Shown here one piece after another: positions 37,614 through 45,905 of a stretch of DNA of 45,958 bases. The notes below the pieces were generated by a model. The model searched no databases. It saw only the letters and a list, made by a program, of their open reading frames with translations, and was not told the DNA's origin. The first letter of the stretch is position 1, and each line of letters starts with the position of its first letter. The stretch is from positions 1 to 45,958 of the forward strand of contig JAAXIF010000036.1 in assembly GCA_012270485.1 (NCBI GenBank), in the 5' to 3' direction. The translations under genes were made by a program, and so were the position numbers. The DNA comes from Sphingobacteriales bacterium (lineage in GTDB: Bacteria > Bacteroidota > Bacteroidia > Chitinophagales > Chitinophagaceae).

Positions 37614-37808
37614 ATGAAATATTTAGTAAGTATGCTAATTGCCGCTTTTATTTTTGCGCTAATGGTTTTTGCTATTGTTTATTGGCTTCTTGAGTGGGGT
37701 TTTACAGATTCAATGATACTTGGAGCCATTACTTTTTTCGTTGGCTTATTAGGCGAAGTAGCCCGTTTTTTTCTATTGAAAAAGAGAAGCAACAGCAATA
37801 ATCGGTAA
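37614..37808 (+). CDS. Small membrane protein, two transmembrane segments
   Basis: The 64-residue protein has two hydrophobic helices (about 4-27 and 32-54) and a basic tail (KKRSNSNNR). No family was recognised. The spacing to neighbours, the in-frame ATG and the clear topology support a real gene, but its shortness leaves doubt. Confidence 0.55.
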   Translation: MKYLVSMLIAAFIFALMVFAIVYWLLEWGFTDSMILGAITFFVGLLGEVARFFLLKKRSNSNNR

Positions 37809-37825
37809 TGCTTGGAGGAATCCGT

Positions 37826-38332
37826 TCAACTTACTTTGAGTCTGTTTGCCAGCCAGCTTTTATGAACAGGAATCAACCAGTTCTCCAGTAATTCTTTCTT
37901 GTTGGCTACCAGATTATTAAAGTATAATGTATCGGGTACAATAAATTGATTTTCCAAAGCATAATTCAATTGCGACAGTGGTAATAACTGTACTTTATCT
38001 TTCACAATAAAAGCCAGTTGTTGTCTGTCGAACATATTCACTTTGAAACGAGCTTCAATTTCTTTGATCATTTTTACAGAACTATCTGTACTGCACCCAC
38101 TCACACCCGTAGCGGTTTCATCGGCCATAATTACAATGAATTGTCCAAAGAACAGATTCGCATACCCTTTTACAGGGGTGCCATGACTCAACCAATTAGT
38201 CGTAAATTCATTGAAAATGGTTTCCAACTCAAAAGCCTCACTCATGGAAAATAATCGTGAAGATTGGTATATCCACACCCGAGAGCTGTCGTGGAAATCT
38301 GCCGGTACAAAAGACTGATAGTTGAGATCCAT
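37826..38332 (-). CDS. Conserved Bacteroidota protein of unknown function
   Basis: The 168-residue protein has no signal peptide or membrane segment. It starts MDLNYQSFVPADFHDSSRVW and carries WIYQSSRLFSMSEAFELE, FFGQFIVIMADETATGVSGC and STDSSVKMIKEIEARFKVNM. Similar proteins in Bacteroidota are often labelled ABC transporter ATPase, yet no Walker A motif is visible, so that label is not supported here. Function unknown. Confidence 0.65.
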   Translation of the reverse strand: MDLNYQSFVPADFHDSSRVWIYQSSRLFSMSEAFELETIFNEFTTNWLSHGTPVKGYANLFFGQFIVIMADETATGVSGCSTDSSVKMIKEIEARFKVNMFDRQQLAFIVKDKVQLLPLSQLNYALENQFIVPDTLYFNNLVANKKELLENWLIPVHKSWLANRLKVS

Positions 38333-38354
38333 ACTGCAAAGATAGAGAGGAATT

Positions 38355-38460
38355 TCGGATGTCAGACGGCAGATGTCAGATGACAGATTTTTTTATTTTG
38401 GATGAAAGAAAATTAAAAAGTCAAAAGTAAAAAATCAAAAAATCATAGATCTGTCATCAC
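38355..38460. repeat. Word arrays AGATGTCAGA and AAAAGTC
   Basis: Imperfect copies of GATGTCAGA occur at 38358-38388. GATGACAGAT (38379-38388) is the inverse of ATCTGTCATC (38449-38458), which overlaps the end of the CCG protein gene. Between them is an AT-rich run with AAAAGTCAAAAGT words (38404-38440). Confidence 0.65.
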
Positions 38461-39236
38461 TCCATGCTCTGCGCCACCAACTCAGCTACATCCAACACTG
38501 CTACTTCATTTTCTTTTTCACGATTTTTCACACCGTCTGTCATCATGGTGTTGCAGAATGGACAAGCTGCGGCGATAAATCCGGCACCGGTGGCAAGGGC
38601 TTCATCGGCTCTTTCAATATTGATGCGTTGGTTTCCGGGTTCGTCTTCTTTGAACATTTGAGCCCCCCCGGCTCCACAGCAGAGGCCTTTACTTCTGCAT
38701 CTTTTCATTTCAACGAGTTCGGCATCTAATGCTTCCAGTACTTTTCTGGGGGCTTCATAAATATTATTGGCGCGTCCGAGGTAACAGCTATCATGGAAAG
38801 AGATTTTTTTTCCTTTAAAAGCACCTCCTTCTTTTAGTTGAATACGTCCTTCATCGATGAGTTGTTGTAAGAGCGTAGTATGATGAATGACTTCATAATT
38901 TCCACCCAACTCAGGGTATTCATTTTTGAGCGTATTGAAACAATGTGGACAGGTCGTTACAATTTTTTTGATGCCATATCCATTCAGGACCTGAATATTC
39001 TGATACGCCATCATTTGAAAGAGAAATTCATTACCCGCTCTGCGTGCAGGATCGCCGGTACAGGCTTCTTCTTTGCCCAGAATAGCATAACGCATCCCTA
39101 CTTTATCTAGAATAGAAGCAAAGGCTTTGGTGATCTTCTGCGCTCTTTGATCAAAGCTTCCGGCACAACCTACCCAAAATAAAATTTCAGGACTTTCACC
39201 AGTCATTGCCATTTCTGCCATGGTCATCACTTTCAT
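38457..39236 (-). CDS. (Fe-S)-binding CCG-domain protein (heterodisulfide reductase/LutA-like)
   Basis: The 259-residue protein contains two cysteine-rich CCG-type regions: FWVGCAGSFDQRAQ with TTCPHCFNTL, and HDSCYLGR with GLCCGAGGAQM and ACPFCNTMM. Such domains bind a non-cubane [4Fe-4S] cluster in heterodisulfide reductase HdrB, GlpC and LutA. It probably forms an electron-transfer unit with the membrane 2x[4Fe-4S] protein at 40528-41835. In the usual arrangement in Bacteroidota, as I recall it, the two genes are adjacent; here a LysE gene and a cupin gene lie between. The electron acceptor is unknown. Confidence 0.82.
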   Translation of the reverse strand: MKVMTMAEMAMTGESPEILFWVGCAGSFDQRAQKITKAFASILDKVGMRYAILGKEEACTGDPARRAGNEFLFQMMAYQNIQVLNGYGIKKIVTTCPHCFNTLKNEYPELGGNYEVIHHTTLLQQLIDEGRIQLKEGGAFKGKKISFHDSCYLGRANNIYEAPRKVLEALDAELVEMKRCRSKGLCCGAGGAQMFKEDEPGNQRINIERADEALATGAGFIAAACPFCNTMMTDGVKNREKENEVAVLDVAELVAQSME

Positions 39237-39377
39237 ATGCGTTCAGTTATTGCTGTTTGCCAGCGGTTAGATGTATGAATCCTTACGCCGTAAATTTATG
39301 GCTAACATTTTATACCACAATAGGATGTTTGAAGGGATCTTTTTTTCCATTGATACAAATCTTATTGAGTTTGCTTG

Positions 39378-39409
39378 ATTGCTGATGTATATTGTAACCA
39401 TTACATTTG
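39378..39409 (+). promoter_or_regulatory. Possible promoter of the LysE gene
   Basis: ATTG at 39378-39381, 20-nt spacer and TACATTTG at 39402-39409; the -7 box matches TAnnTTTG fully. Confidence 0.45.
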
Positions 39410-39427
39410 AACTTTTAGCGTCGGACT

Positions 39428-40057
39428 ATGGTGTATATCTTCTTTGTGGCTTGCTTGATTAGCTTTCTGGGACAATTACCCCTGGGAAATATGAGTTTTA
39501 CCGCAACCCAAATCTGTATCCAGGAAGGGGCCAAAAAAGCATGGATGTATGCCATTGGGGTAGCCATTGTTGAGATGTTGTACCTGAGATTTGCACTGAC
39601 GGGTATGGATTGGGTGGTTCAACACCGTACTTGGTTTGTGGCGTTGGGTTGGATCACCGTATTGCTTTTTTTGGTGTTAGGAATGCTGGCATTTATCTTG
39701 GCACGTAAACAAAAAAAAGAAGAGCGTTCGGTGATCCTAGACAATCAACTGCATCGTTTCCTGCTCGGACTCACCATGAGTGCTTTGAATCCTGTACAAA
39801 TACCTTTTTGGTTCTTATGGACTTCTACCATGATTCAAACCCAGGTATTACCCATAACAGCCACAGCCTTTCATGTATTCACTGCAGGCGCGGGTGTGGG
39901 AACCATTGCCGGATTGGCATTGTATATTCATGGCGGAAATTGGCTGGTGAAAAGAAACAATACCAGCAATAAAACCCTCAATCAGATCATGGGTGTGATA
40001 TTCATCATCACAGCATTGATCCAGTTATACAGGATGTTGTATAAACCTTGGATCTAG
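39428..40057 (+). CDS. LysE-family exporter
   Basis: The 209-residue inner-membrane protein has about six hydrophobic segments. The N-terminal LysE pattern is FFVACLISFLGQLPLGNMSF followed by QEGAKKAWMYAIGVAIVEML, and NPVQIPFWFLW is in the middle. LysE proteins export amino acids such as lysine, arginine or threonine. The substrate is not determined. The gene is the only plus-strand gene among the Fe-S genes and its end overlaps the cupin gene by 4 bp tail-to-tail. Confidence 0.8.
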   Translation: MVYIFFVACLISFLGQLPLGNMSFTATQICIQEGAKKAWMYAIGVAIVEMLYLRFALTGMDWVVQHRTWFVALGWITVLLFLVLGMLAFILARKQKKEERSVILDNQLHRFLLGLTMSALNPVQIPFWFLWTSTMIQTQVLPITATAFHVFTAGAGVGTIAGLALYIHGGNWLVKRNNTSNKTLNQIMGVIFIITALIQLYRMLYKPWI

Positions 40058-40383
40058 TCAACAATAAATAGGACACAACCATTTTTGGAATAAGAGCGAT
40101 GTGCATCTGCATTATCTCCAACGGTATATACTTGTCCCTTTTGTAATAAATGCTTTTCTCCATTGTGCAGTTCCGTCTCCATTTCGCCTTCAGCGCAGAA
40201 AATGATATGCCCTTTATTGCACCAATGATCAGCGAGATAATCGGGAGAATAAGTAACCAAACGGATACGGATATTATCCCTATGCAGTATCCTCCATTCT
40301 GCAAAACCGGTGATGCCCTGATGGATCTCAGGTTCAATGGTATTGAAGTCTGTAATAGAGAAAGGAAATGGAGATAGTGTCAT
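40054..40383 (-). CDS. DHCW-motif cupin-fold protein
   Basis: The 109-residue protein is a single cupin barrel with the family's DHWC segment (PDYLADHWCNKGHIIFCAEG), a basic beta-strand (MTLSPFPFSITDFNTIEPEI) and HLLQKGQVYTVGDNADAHRS. Metal-binding His/Cys residues are in DHWC and DAHRS. The function of the family is unknown to me. It lies between LysE (convergent) and the Fe-S membrane protein gene. Confidence 0.75.
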   Translation of the reverse strand: MTLSPFPFSITDFNTIEPEIHQGITGFAEWRILHRDNIRIRLVTYSPDYLADHWCNKGHIIFCAEGEMETELHNGEKHLLQKGQVYTVGDNADAHRSYSKNGCVLFIVD

Positions 40384-40401
40384 AGGTATTGGATAAAATT
40401 A

Positions 40402-40524
40402 GAAATCAGAAACAAGAAACAAAAAACAAGAAACAAGAAACAAGAAACAGGAAACAGGAAATGAAAATGTATCGTTCATGAAATATTTCCTTGTCTCTTG
40501 TTTCCTCTTTCTTGTTCCTTATTT
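40402..40524. repeat. Inverted word array AAGAAACAAG / CTTGTTTC
   Basis: The left half (40402-40462) consists of AAACAAG, AAACAGG copies. The right half (40483-40524) has TTTCC, CTTGTTTCC, CTTGTTCC in the opposite sense, allowing an imperfect long hairpin between the cupin gene and the ferredoxin-type gene. Similar words occur at 45816-45901. Confidence 0.7.
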
Positions 40525-40527
40525 GTA

Positions 40528-41835
40528 TTATTGAATCGCCCACTGGTCTCTTTCTTCCGGAGAAAATTTCCAGGGAGCAAAATTATTTTCGGTATTGCTA
40601 AACATGCCATTCCATTCTTGTGGGGCATTACTTTCTTCCATGATCAGTGATCTGCGTAATTCTGTAATGATCTCTAATGGGGAAATACTCACCGGACATT
40701 CTTCCACACAAGCATTACAGGTGGTACAGGCTCTTAATTCTTCTACTGAGATATAATCATGTAACAATGATTTGCCATCATCCTGAAATGATTGGTTAGC
40801 ATCAATATTACGTCCTACTTCTTCCAGACGATCGCGGGTGGCCATCATGATCTTTCTAGGGCTTAACAGTTTGCCGGTAGTATTGGCCGGACAAGCAGCT
40901 GAGCATCTGCCGCATTCAGTACAGCTATACGCATCCAGTAAGTTTTTCCAACTCAAATCAAATACATCTTTCGCGCCAAAACGTGCCGGTGGTGCTGCAT
41001 CTGTTGGGGCAAGCTCGGGTTGCATGGCATACAACACTTCATTTTGAACACTAGGCATATTTTTCATTTTGCCGGGAGATTCCAGTCTGGCATAATATGC
41101 GTTGGGGAATGCCAGCATGATATGTAAGTGCTTTGAATAAGGTAGATAATTCAGGAAGGCAAAAATGCCCGCAATATGTAGCCACCAGCAAGTGCGCTCG
41201 ATGGCAATTAAAGTACCGTCTGAAAATCCGGAGAAGATAGGACTCAATAATCCTGAAAAATAAAATGAACCGGTAGCAGGATAGTGGCTGTCTCCTCTTT
41301 CTTGTAATACCAGATCAGTGGCATTCATGGTCAGAAAAAGACTCATCAGCACAATCTCAGTGATCAGAATATAATTGGCATCAGATCTTGGCCATCCGTT
41401 CAAGTCTTTGCTGATAAAACGTTTGAGTTTAATAATATTTCTACGCGATAAAAAAACAATACAAACCAATATTACACCCACTGCTAAAAACTCAAATGCA
41501 TTGATCAGCCAATTGTACAATTCACCCAATGGCTCAGCAAACAATCGATGTTTCCCTAAAATACCATCTAATACAATCTCCAATACTTCCAGATTGATGA
41601 TGATAAATCCTGCATAGATCACGAAGTGCATGACCGCTACCAATGGATTGGAAAACATTTTCTTTTGTCCCAATGCCAGCAATAACAAGTTCCTCCAGCG
41701 TAAGGCAGGCTGATCATTAAGCGCTTCTTCTTTTCCCAAAAGGATATTCCTGCGTATTTGTCCGGCTTTACGTGCGAATAACCAAACAGATACGGCTGCT
41801 AAAGCCACAAAAAGAATTTGTTGGAGATATTGCAT
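40528..41835 (-). CDS. Membrane-bound 2x[4Fe-4S] electron-transfer protein
   Basis: The 435-residue protein has an N-terminal membrane part with about six hydrophobic segments (residues 5-25, 66-86, 113-130, 158-175, 216-232) resembling the gamma subunit of nitrate reductase or HdrE. A soluble C-terminal part follows, with two ferredoxin clusters: Cys305, 308, 311, 315 (CTECGRCSAACP) and Cys370, 373, 376, 380 (CTTCNACVEECP). Together with the CCG protein it should form an HdrDE-like complex passing electrons between quinone and a soluble partner. The start at 41835 fits the first helix. Confidence 0.85.
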   Translation of the reverse strand: MQYLQQILFVALAAVSVWLFARKAGQIRRNILLGKEEALNDQPALRWRNLLLLALGQKKMFSNPLVAVMHFVIYAGFIIINLEVLEIVLDGILGKHRLFAEPLGELYNWLINAFEFLAVGVILVCIVFLSRRNIIKLKRFISKDLNGWPRSDANYILITEIVLMSLFLTMNATDLVLQERGDSHYPATGSFYFSGLLSPIFSGFSDGTLIAIERTCWWLHIAGIFAFLNYLPYSKHLHIMLAFPNAYYARLESPGKMKNMPSVQNEVLYAMQPELAPTDAAPPARFGAKDVFDLSWKNLLDAYSCTECGRCSAACPANTTGKLLSPRKIMMATRDRLEEVGRNIDANQSFQDDGKSLLHDYISVEELRACTTCNACVEECPVSISPLEIITELRRSLIMEESNAPQEWNGMFSNTENNFAPWKFSPEERDQWAIQ

Positions 41836-41886
41836 ATGGTTGGTCTTAGGGTGCTAAGATAGCAGTTTTGATTGGTTGGAAATGGG

Positions 41887-41918
41887 ATTGTTGATTGGTT
41901 TTAATGTTCCTACATTTG
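41887..41918 (+). promoter_or_regulatory. Promoter of the phosphoribosyltransferase gene
   Basis: ATTG at 41887-41890, 20-nt spacer and TACATTTG at 41911-41918; a start near 41925 would leave a leader of about 10 nt before the ATG at 41935. Confidence 0.45.
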
Positions 41919-41934
41919 AACATAAATCGCAGAT

Positions 41935-42435
41935 ATGGGTAACCGCAATTATATCTTAACCAAGGACGCAGCAGCTCGAAAGTTGCATCGTATGGCATTG
42001 GAACTGGCTGAACAATTGAATGGGGATGAAGCGCCTGTCATCATTTTAGGGATCCGCAATAGTGGGATGGTGATTGCAGATAAAATCGCCGAGCATTTGA
42101 AAAAATACATTTCCAACAACATACAAACTGCATCCATCTCATTGGATAAAGTGTCTCCTAAAGAGGTGACTGTTAGTGAGGTGATTGATTTCACCGGATT
42201 ACATGTGGTGATTGCAGATGATGTTACCAATAGTGGCAGAACATTGTTATTTGGGCTGAAACCCTTGCTCAATTTTCACCCCAAAACCATTCAAACCCTT
42301 GTACTGGTTGAACGCATGCATAAAATGTTTCCCGTTAAACCGGATTATGTAGGATTGTCTGTTTCCACCACGCTTCAAGATCATATTCAGGTTGAAGTGA
42401 AAGATGGGGAAGTGGAAGGGGCTTATATTTCCTAA
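41935..42435 (+). CDS. PyrR-like phosphoribosyltransferase
   Basis: The 166-residue protein has a type I PRTase fold. The PRPP loop VVIADDVTNSGRTL (91-104) follows an acidic strand, and LGIRNSGMVIADKIAE is near the N-terminus. It resembles PyrR-type proteins, which either bind UMP as a regulator of pyrimidine genes or act as uracil phosphoribosyltransferase. No pyr genes lie nearby, so a regulatory role is not supported. The spacer to the sugar mutase gene is 80 bp; co-transcription is possible. Confidence 0.8.
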   Translation: MGNRNYILTKDAAARKLHRMALELAEQLNGDEAPVIILGIRNSGMVIADKIAEHLKKYISNNIQTASISLDKVSPKEVTVSEVIDFTGLHVVIADDVTNSGRTLLFGLKPLLNFHPKTIQTLVLVERMHKMFPVKPDYVGLSVSTTLQDHIQVEVKDGEVEGAYIS

Positions 42436-42515
42436 TCATGAAGACTGATATTTACCCATGAAAATTGGGAAAATATTGATAAACTTGTTCAACAATCATT
42501 TCAAAATCTGCTTTT

Positions 42516-44234
42516 ATGGATGCTAGAATACAAGAGAAACTCAATACATGGCTATCAGGTAACTATGATGAGATTACAAAAGATGCCATTCGAAAAATGC
42601 CGGAGGATGAACAGGCAGATGCATTTTATCGTAACCTGGAGTTTGGTACCGGTGGATTGAGAGGTATCATGGGTGTAGGTACCAATCGCGTTAATAAATA
42701 TACCATTGGGATGGCTACACAAGGCTTTGCCAATTATTTGAAAAAGACCTACTCCAATCAAGAGATCAAAGTTTCTATCGGACATGATAGTCGTAATAAC
42801 AGTCGGTTTTTCGCGGAAACCACTGCAAATGTATTTGCTGCGAATGGTATCAAGGTATTTCTGTTTGAAGCATTAAGACCTACTCCTGAACTCAGTTTCT
42901 CAATCAGACATTTGGGTTGTCATGCAGGGGTGGTATGTACAGCCTCACATAATCCTAAAGAATACAATGGTTACAAAGCATATTGGAATGATGGCGGACA
43001 ATTGGTACCACCACATGATAAAAATGTGATCAAAGAAGTGGAAGCGATTACGAGTGTGGATGAAGTGTTATGGGAAGGAGGCGCGAACAATATCACCCTC
43101 ATGGGAGCGGAGATGGATCAGGCATACCTGCAGATGGTGAAAGGGTTGAGTGTATACCCGGATGTAATCGCAGCGCAACACGATTTGAAGATTGTGTATA
43201 CGCCTATACATGGAACGGGCATTACATTGGTGCCTGATGTATTAAAAGCGTTTGGATTTACCAATGTTACCGTGGTAGAAGAACAAGCCGTACCCGATGG
43301 TAATTTCCCAACCGTTGTCTATCCGAATCCGGAAGAAAGCGAGACCATGAGTATTGGTCTGCAAAAAGCAAAAGCAATGGATGCGGATATCTTACTTGGT
43401 ACCGATCCGGATGCAGACAGGGTGGGTATTGGTGTGAAAAATCACAAAGGTGAGTGGGTGTTGATGAATGGAAATCAAACGGCTGTGCTGGCATTTGCTT
43501 ATATGATCGAAGCACGTAAAACAAAAGGCATTGCCCAGTCCAATGATATGGTCATTTCCACGATCGTAACTACCAATATGATCAATGAAGTAGCCAAACA
43601 AAATCAGGTAGCCTGTTATAATGTACTGACGGGTTTCAAATGGATCGCGGAGCTGATCAAAGAAAAAGAAGGGAAAGAGAATTATGTGATTGGGGGAGAG
43701 GAAAGTTTTGGATTGATGATCGGAGATAAGATCAGAGATAAAGATGCCGTGAGTGCAGTGGCTTTGATGTGTGAAATGGCAGCTTATGAAAAAGCAAAAG
43801 GCAGAACTTTATTTGATAAGATGATAGAGTTATACATGCAGTATGGCTTCTATTATGAAAACCTGATCAGTATCACCAAGAAGGGAATGAATGGGCAAAA
43901 AGAAATTGCTGACATGATGGAAAATTATCGGAATCAGCCTCCTTCTTCTATTGATGGCTCTCCAGTGGTTACCTTATTGGATTATGAACTTCAAAAAGGT
44001 AAAAATCTGATTACCGGTGAAGAGTGGAAGATTGATCTTCCTAAAAGTAATGTGCTCCAGTTTATTACAGAAGATGGTAGTAAAATATCAGCACGTCCTT
44101 CCGGTACGGAACCTAAAATCAAATTTTACTTTAGCGTGAACACTGTATTGAAAAGTAAAGAAGATTTTGATAGTACCTATGCCTCACTTCAACAGAAGAT
44201 TGAGCGGATCATTGCTGATATGAAATTGAAGTGA
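42516..44234 (+). CDS. Phospho-sugar mutase (phosphoglucomutase/phosphomannomutase type)
   Basis: This is a 572-residue alpha-D-phosphohexomutase. The phosphoserine is Ser144 in CTASHNPKEYNGYKAYW, the Mg site is GTDPDADR (295-302), the sugar-binding loop is GGEESFG, and the C-terminal phosphate loop is SARPSGTEPK (527-532 region). It interconverts hexose 1- and 6-phosphates and feeds nucleotide-sugar synthesis for cell wall and polysaccharides. The length is normal for the PgcA-like group. A terminator follows at 44311. Confidence 0.93.
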   Translation: MDARIQEKLNTWLSGNYDEITKDAIRKMPEDEQADAFYRNLEFGTGGLRGIMGVGTNRVNKYTIGMATQGFANYLKKTYSNQEIKVSIGHDSRNNSRFFAETTANVFAANGIKVFLFEALRPTPELSFSIRHLGCHAGVVCTASHNPKEYNGYKAYWNDGGQLVPPHDKNVIKEVEAITSVDEVLWEGGANNITLMGAEMDQAYLQMVKGLSVYPDVIAAQHDLKIVYTPIHGTGITLVPDVLKAFGFTNVTVVEEQAVPDGNFPTVVYPNPEESETMSIGLQKAKAMDADILLGTDPDADRVGIGVKNHKGEWVLMNGNQTAVLAFAYMIEARKTKGIAQSNDMVISTIVTTNMINEVAKQNQVACYNVLTGFKWIAELIKEKEGKENYVIGGEESFGLMIGDKIRDKDAVSAVALMCEMAAYEKAKGRTLFDKMIELYMQYGFYYENLISITKKGMNGQKEIADMMENYRNQPPSSIDGSPVVTLLDYELQKGKNLITGEEWKIDLPKSNVLQFITEDGSKISARPSGTEPKIKFYFSVNTVLKSKEDFDSTYASLQQKIERIIADMKLK

Positions 44235-44265
44235 GTCAAGAGAAGAGTGCCGGGATTCAATTTAT

Positions 44266-44300
44266 GGCTTATAGTCAATAGTCCATGGTCCATGGGAGAT
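44266..44300. repeat. Word array TAGTCCATGG
   Basis: Short array with AGTCAATAGTCCATGGTCCA words, shared with 34063-34136. Confidence 0.55.
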
Positions 44301-44310
44301 AGTAAAAGAA

Positions 44311-44348
44311 AGAGGCTATATCAGACTTTTGATACAGCCTCTTTTTTT
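44311..44348 (+). terminator. Terminator after the phospho-sugar mutase gene
   Basis: AGAGGCT (44311-44317) with TATATCA pairs with TGATACAGCCTCT (44330-44342), then a run of seven Ts. Confidence 0.88.
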
Positions 44349-44359
44349 ATTTGTTGTGA

Positions 44360-44425
44360 TGGGACGCAGATTTATTATGATGTATTATGATTAATCATAA
44401 ATAATCATAATAAATCTGCGTCCCA
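44360..44425. repeat. 66-bp near-perfect palindrome
   Basis: Arms of 33 bp (starting TGGGACGCAGATTTATTATG) match with two mismatches and no loop. The centre is ATGATTAATCAT. It lies between the convergent sugar mutase and lipoprotein genes, 12 bp after a proper terminator. Confidence 0.9.
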
Positions 44426-44434
44426 TACAACTAC

Positions 44435-44965
44435 TTATTTTCTCTTAATTCTTAAATTCTTGAATTCACCATTTTGAATTGGATGCTCGCCGATCTTAGC
44501 GCCATATTTATCGAATGTGAAATAGGTGAATTGGAAAGTTCCATTGATATAATCCGCGCCGATCTTATTCAATATTAAAGTTCCGCTCTGAGAAAAATGA
44601 TATACTATGCGTGTTGAGTTTACCTTATCATTCACCTCCATAAAGTAGGCGGGTCTATTAGTGGTAAGGTTGATGGTTTTACTTTCTGTGTTATTATCTT
44701 TTGTAAAATCTTCAATAATAAAAAATACAATGATAGAGCTGTCTGCATTAATCTTTTTTTCAGCAGATATTCTCAGCATATAAGGACCACCTTGTACCAA
44801 TTGCTCTGAACTAACGATAACTGTATCGGGCAAGAACGCTTGGTTGCCTACTAGGGTAGCTTTAAACGACGGAGCCGGAGGCGTATATGGCGCCGGCTTA
44901 TTGGCTTCTTTTTCGCAAGCTATTAGGAAAACTACTAGACTTAAAAATGTTATAATCTTTTTCAT
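44435..44965 (-). CDS. Lipoprotein of unknown function
   Basis: The start at 44965 (MKKIITFLSLVVFLIACEKE) begins a clear lipoprotein signal with Cys at position 17. The open frame reaches five codons further upstream. The 176-residue mature-plus-signal protein is a beta-rich domain with NGTFQFTYFTFDKYG and IQNGEFKNLRI at its end. This resembles DUF6252-like lipoproteins of Bacteroidota, but the family call is weak. Probable periplasmic or surface protein. Confidence 0.65.
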   Translation of the reverse strand: MKKIITFLSLVVFLIACEKEANKPAPYTPPAPSFKATLVGNQAFLPDTVIVSSEQLVQGGPYMLRISAEKKINADSSIIVFFIIEDFTKDNNTESKTINLTTNRPAYFMEVNDKVNSTRIVYHFSQSGTLILNKIGADYINGTFQFTYFTFDKYGAKIGEHPIQNGEFKNLRIKRK

Positions 44966-45155
44966 ATTACTTTTTTGCAATTCTACATATAGCTTGTAGC
45001 TGCAAAAGAGAACTTTGTATTTGCGGTTCTATTGATCTTTTAAAGGTTTTTCGTATCACATGAATATGTGGGAAAATTGTCATTTCGATTTTTCTTTTCA
45101 CAGTCGAAGAAAACAATACCGACACCCATAGGGAAACAGTATATTCGTAAAGCTT

Positions 45156-45815
45156 ATGAAACCGAAATTTGAAGATACTTACCAGCATAAAGGACTGAGG
45201 CGTCAGTTGATCCAATTACTTCGAGAGAAAGGAATTACCGATGAAGCGGTACTCGAGGCGATGAATAATATACCACGTCATTTCTTTTTGGATTCTGCTT
45301 TTGATAAAATTGCTTATGAAGACAGGGCATTCCCGATAGGAGAAGGACAAACCATTTCTCAACCTTACACGGTTGCTTATCAGACACAGTTGCTAAAAGT
45401 CAAAAAATTGGAGAAGGTACTAGAAATTGGAACGGGAAGTATGTATCAGTCTACGGTACTGGCAGAAATGGGAGCCAAAGTGTACACGATCGAGCGTCAA
45501 AAAAAATTATACGATCAACACAGTGCCTATGTTTTTAAAATGAAGTATCCCAATCTAAAGTTTTTCTTTGGAGATGGATTCGAAGGTTTACCTGCATTTC
45601 AACCTTATGATAAAATATTGATCACTGCAGCAGCACCCTTCATTCCACCAAAATTAGTACAGCAGTTGAAGGTAGGAGGCATCATGGTGTTGCCGGTGGA
45701 TGAAGGAGAAAACCAACGCATGCTCCGACTCACTAAACAAGAAGATGGTTCTTTACATGAAGAAGCTTTTGAAGAATTTTCTTTTGTACCGATGCTGACA
45801 GGGAAGAATAGGTAG
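45156..45815 (+). CDS. pcm: Protein-L-isoaspartate O-methyltransferase
   Basis: The 219-residue SAM-dependent enzyme starts repair of isoaspartyl residues in damaged proteins. Motifs are EDRAFPIGEGQTISQPYTVA (substrate and catalytic segment), the SAM loop VLEIGTGSMYQSTVLAEMGA, VYTIER and ILITAAAPFIPPKLVQQL. In most family members known to me the SAM loop reads GTGSGYQ, so Met in place of the second-last Gly is unusual. The start ATG at 45156 gives the usual length. A strong hairpin array follows. Confidence 0.92.
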   Translation: MKPKFEDTYQHKGLRRQLIQLLREKGITDEAVLEAMNNIPRHFFLDSAFDKIAYEDRAFPIGEGQTISQPYTVAYQTQLLKVKKLEKVLEIGTGSMYQSTVLAEMGAKVYTIERQKKLYDQHSAYVFKMKYPNLKFFFGDGFEGLPAFQPYDKILITAAAPFIPPKLVQQLKVGGIMVLPVDEGENQRMLRLTKQEDGSLHEEAFEEFSFVPMLTGKNR

Positions 45816-45905
45816 AGAATAAGAAACAGAGGAACAGAGGAATAAGAAATGAGGAATGAGAAAATGTATTTTAATTACTTTCTTATTCCTCATTTCTTAT
45901 TTTTT
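45816..45905. repeat. Word array with 23-bp hairpin after pcm
   Basis: AGAGGAACAGAGGAATAAGA-type words (45816-45863) are followed by their inverse. AATAAGAAATGAGGAATGAG (45841-45860, extending to 45863) pairs with 45879-45901 with one mismatch, and five further Ts follow. The hairpin may act as terminator of pcm. Confidence 0.75.

Noticed and set aside
40402..40524. CRISPR-like array
   Set aside because: The AAACAAG words have no constant repeat-spacer structure and no cas genes are nearby; it is a word array.
44967..45215. 82-codon minus-strand frame between the lipoprotein and pcm
   Set aside because: It overlaps the pcm start and has no recognisable feature; the pcm frame is clearly the real one.
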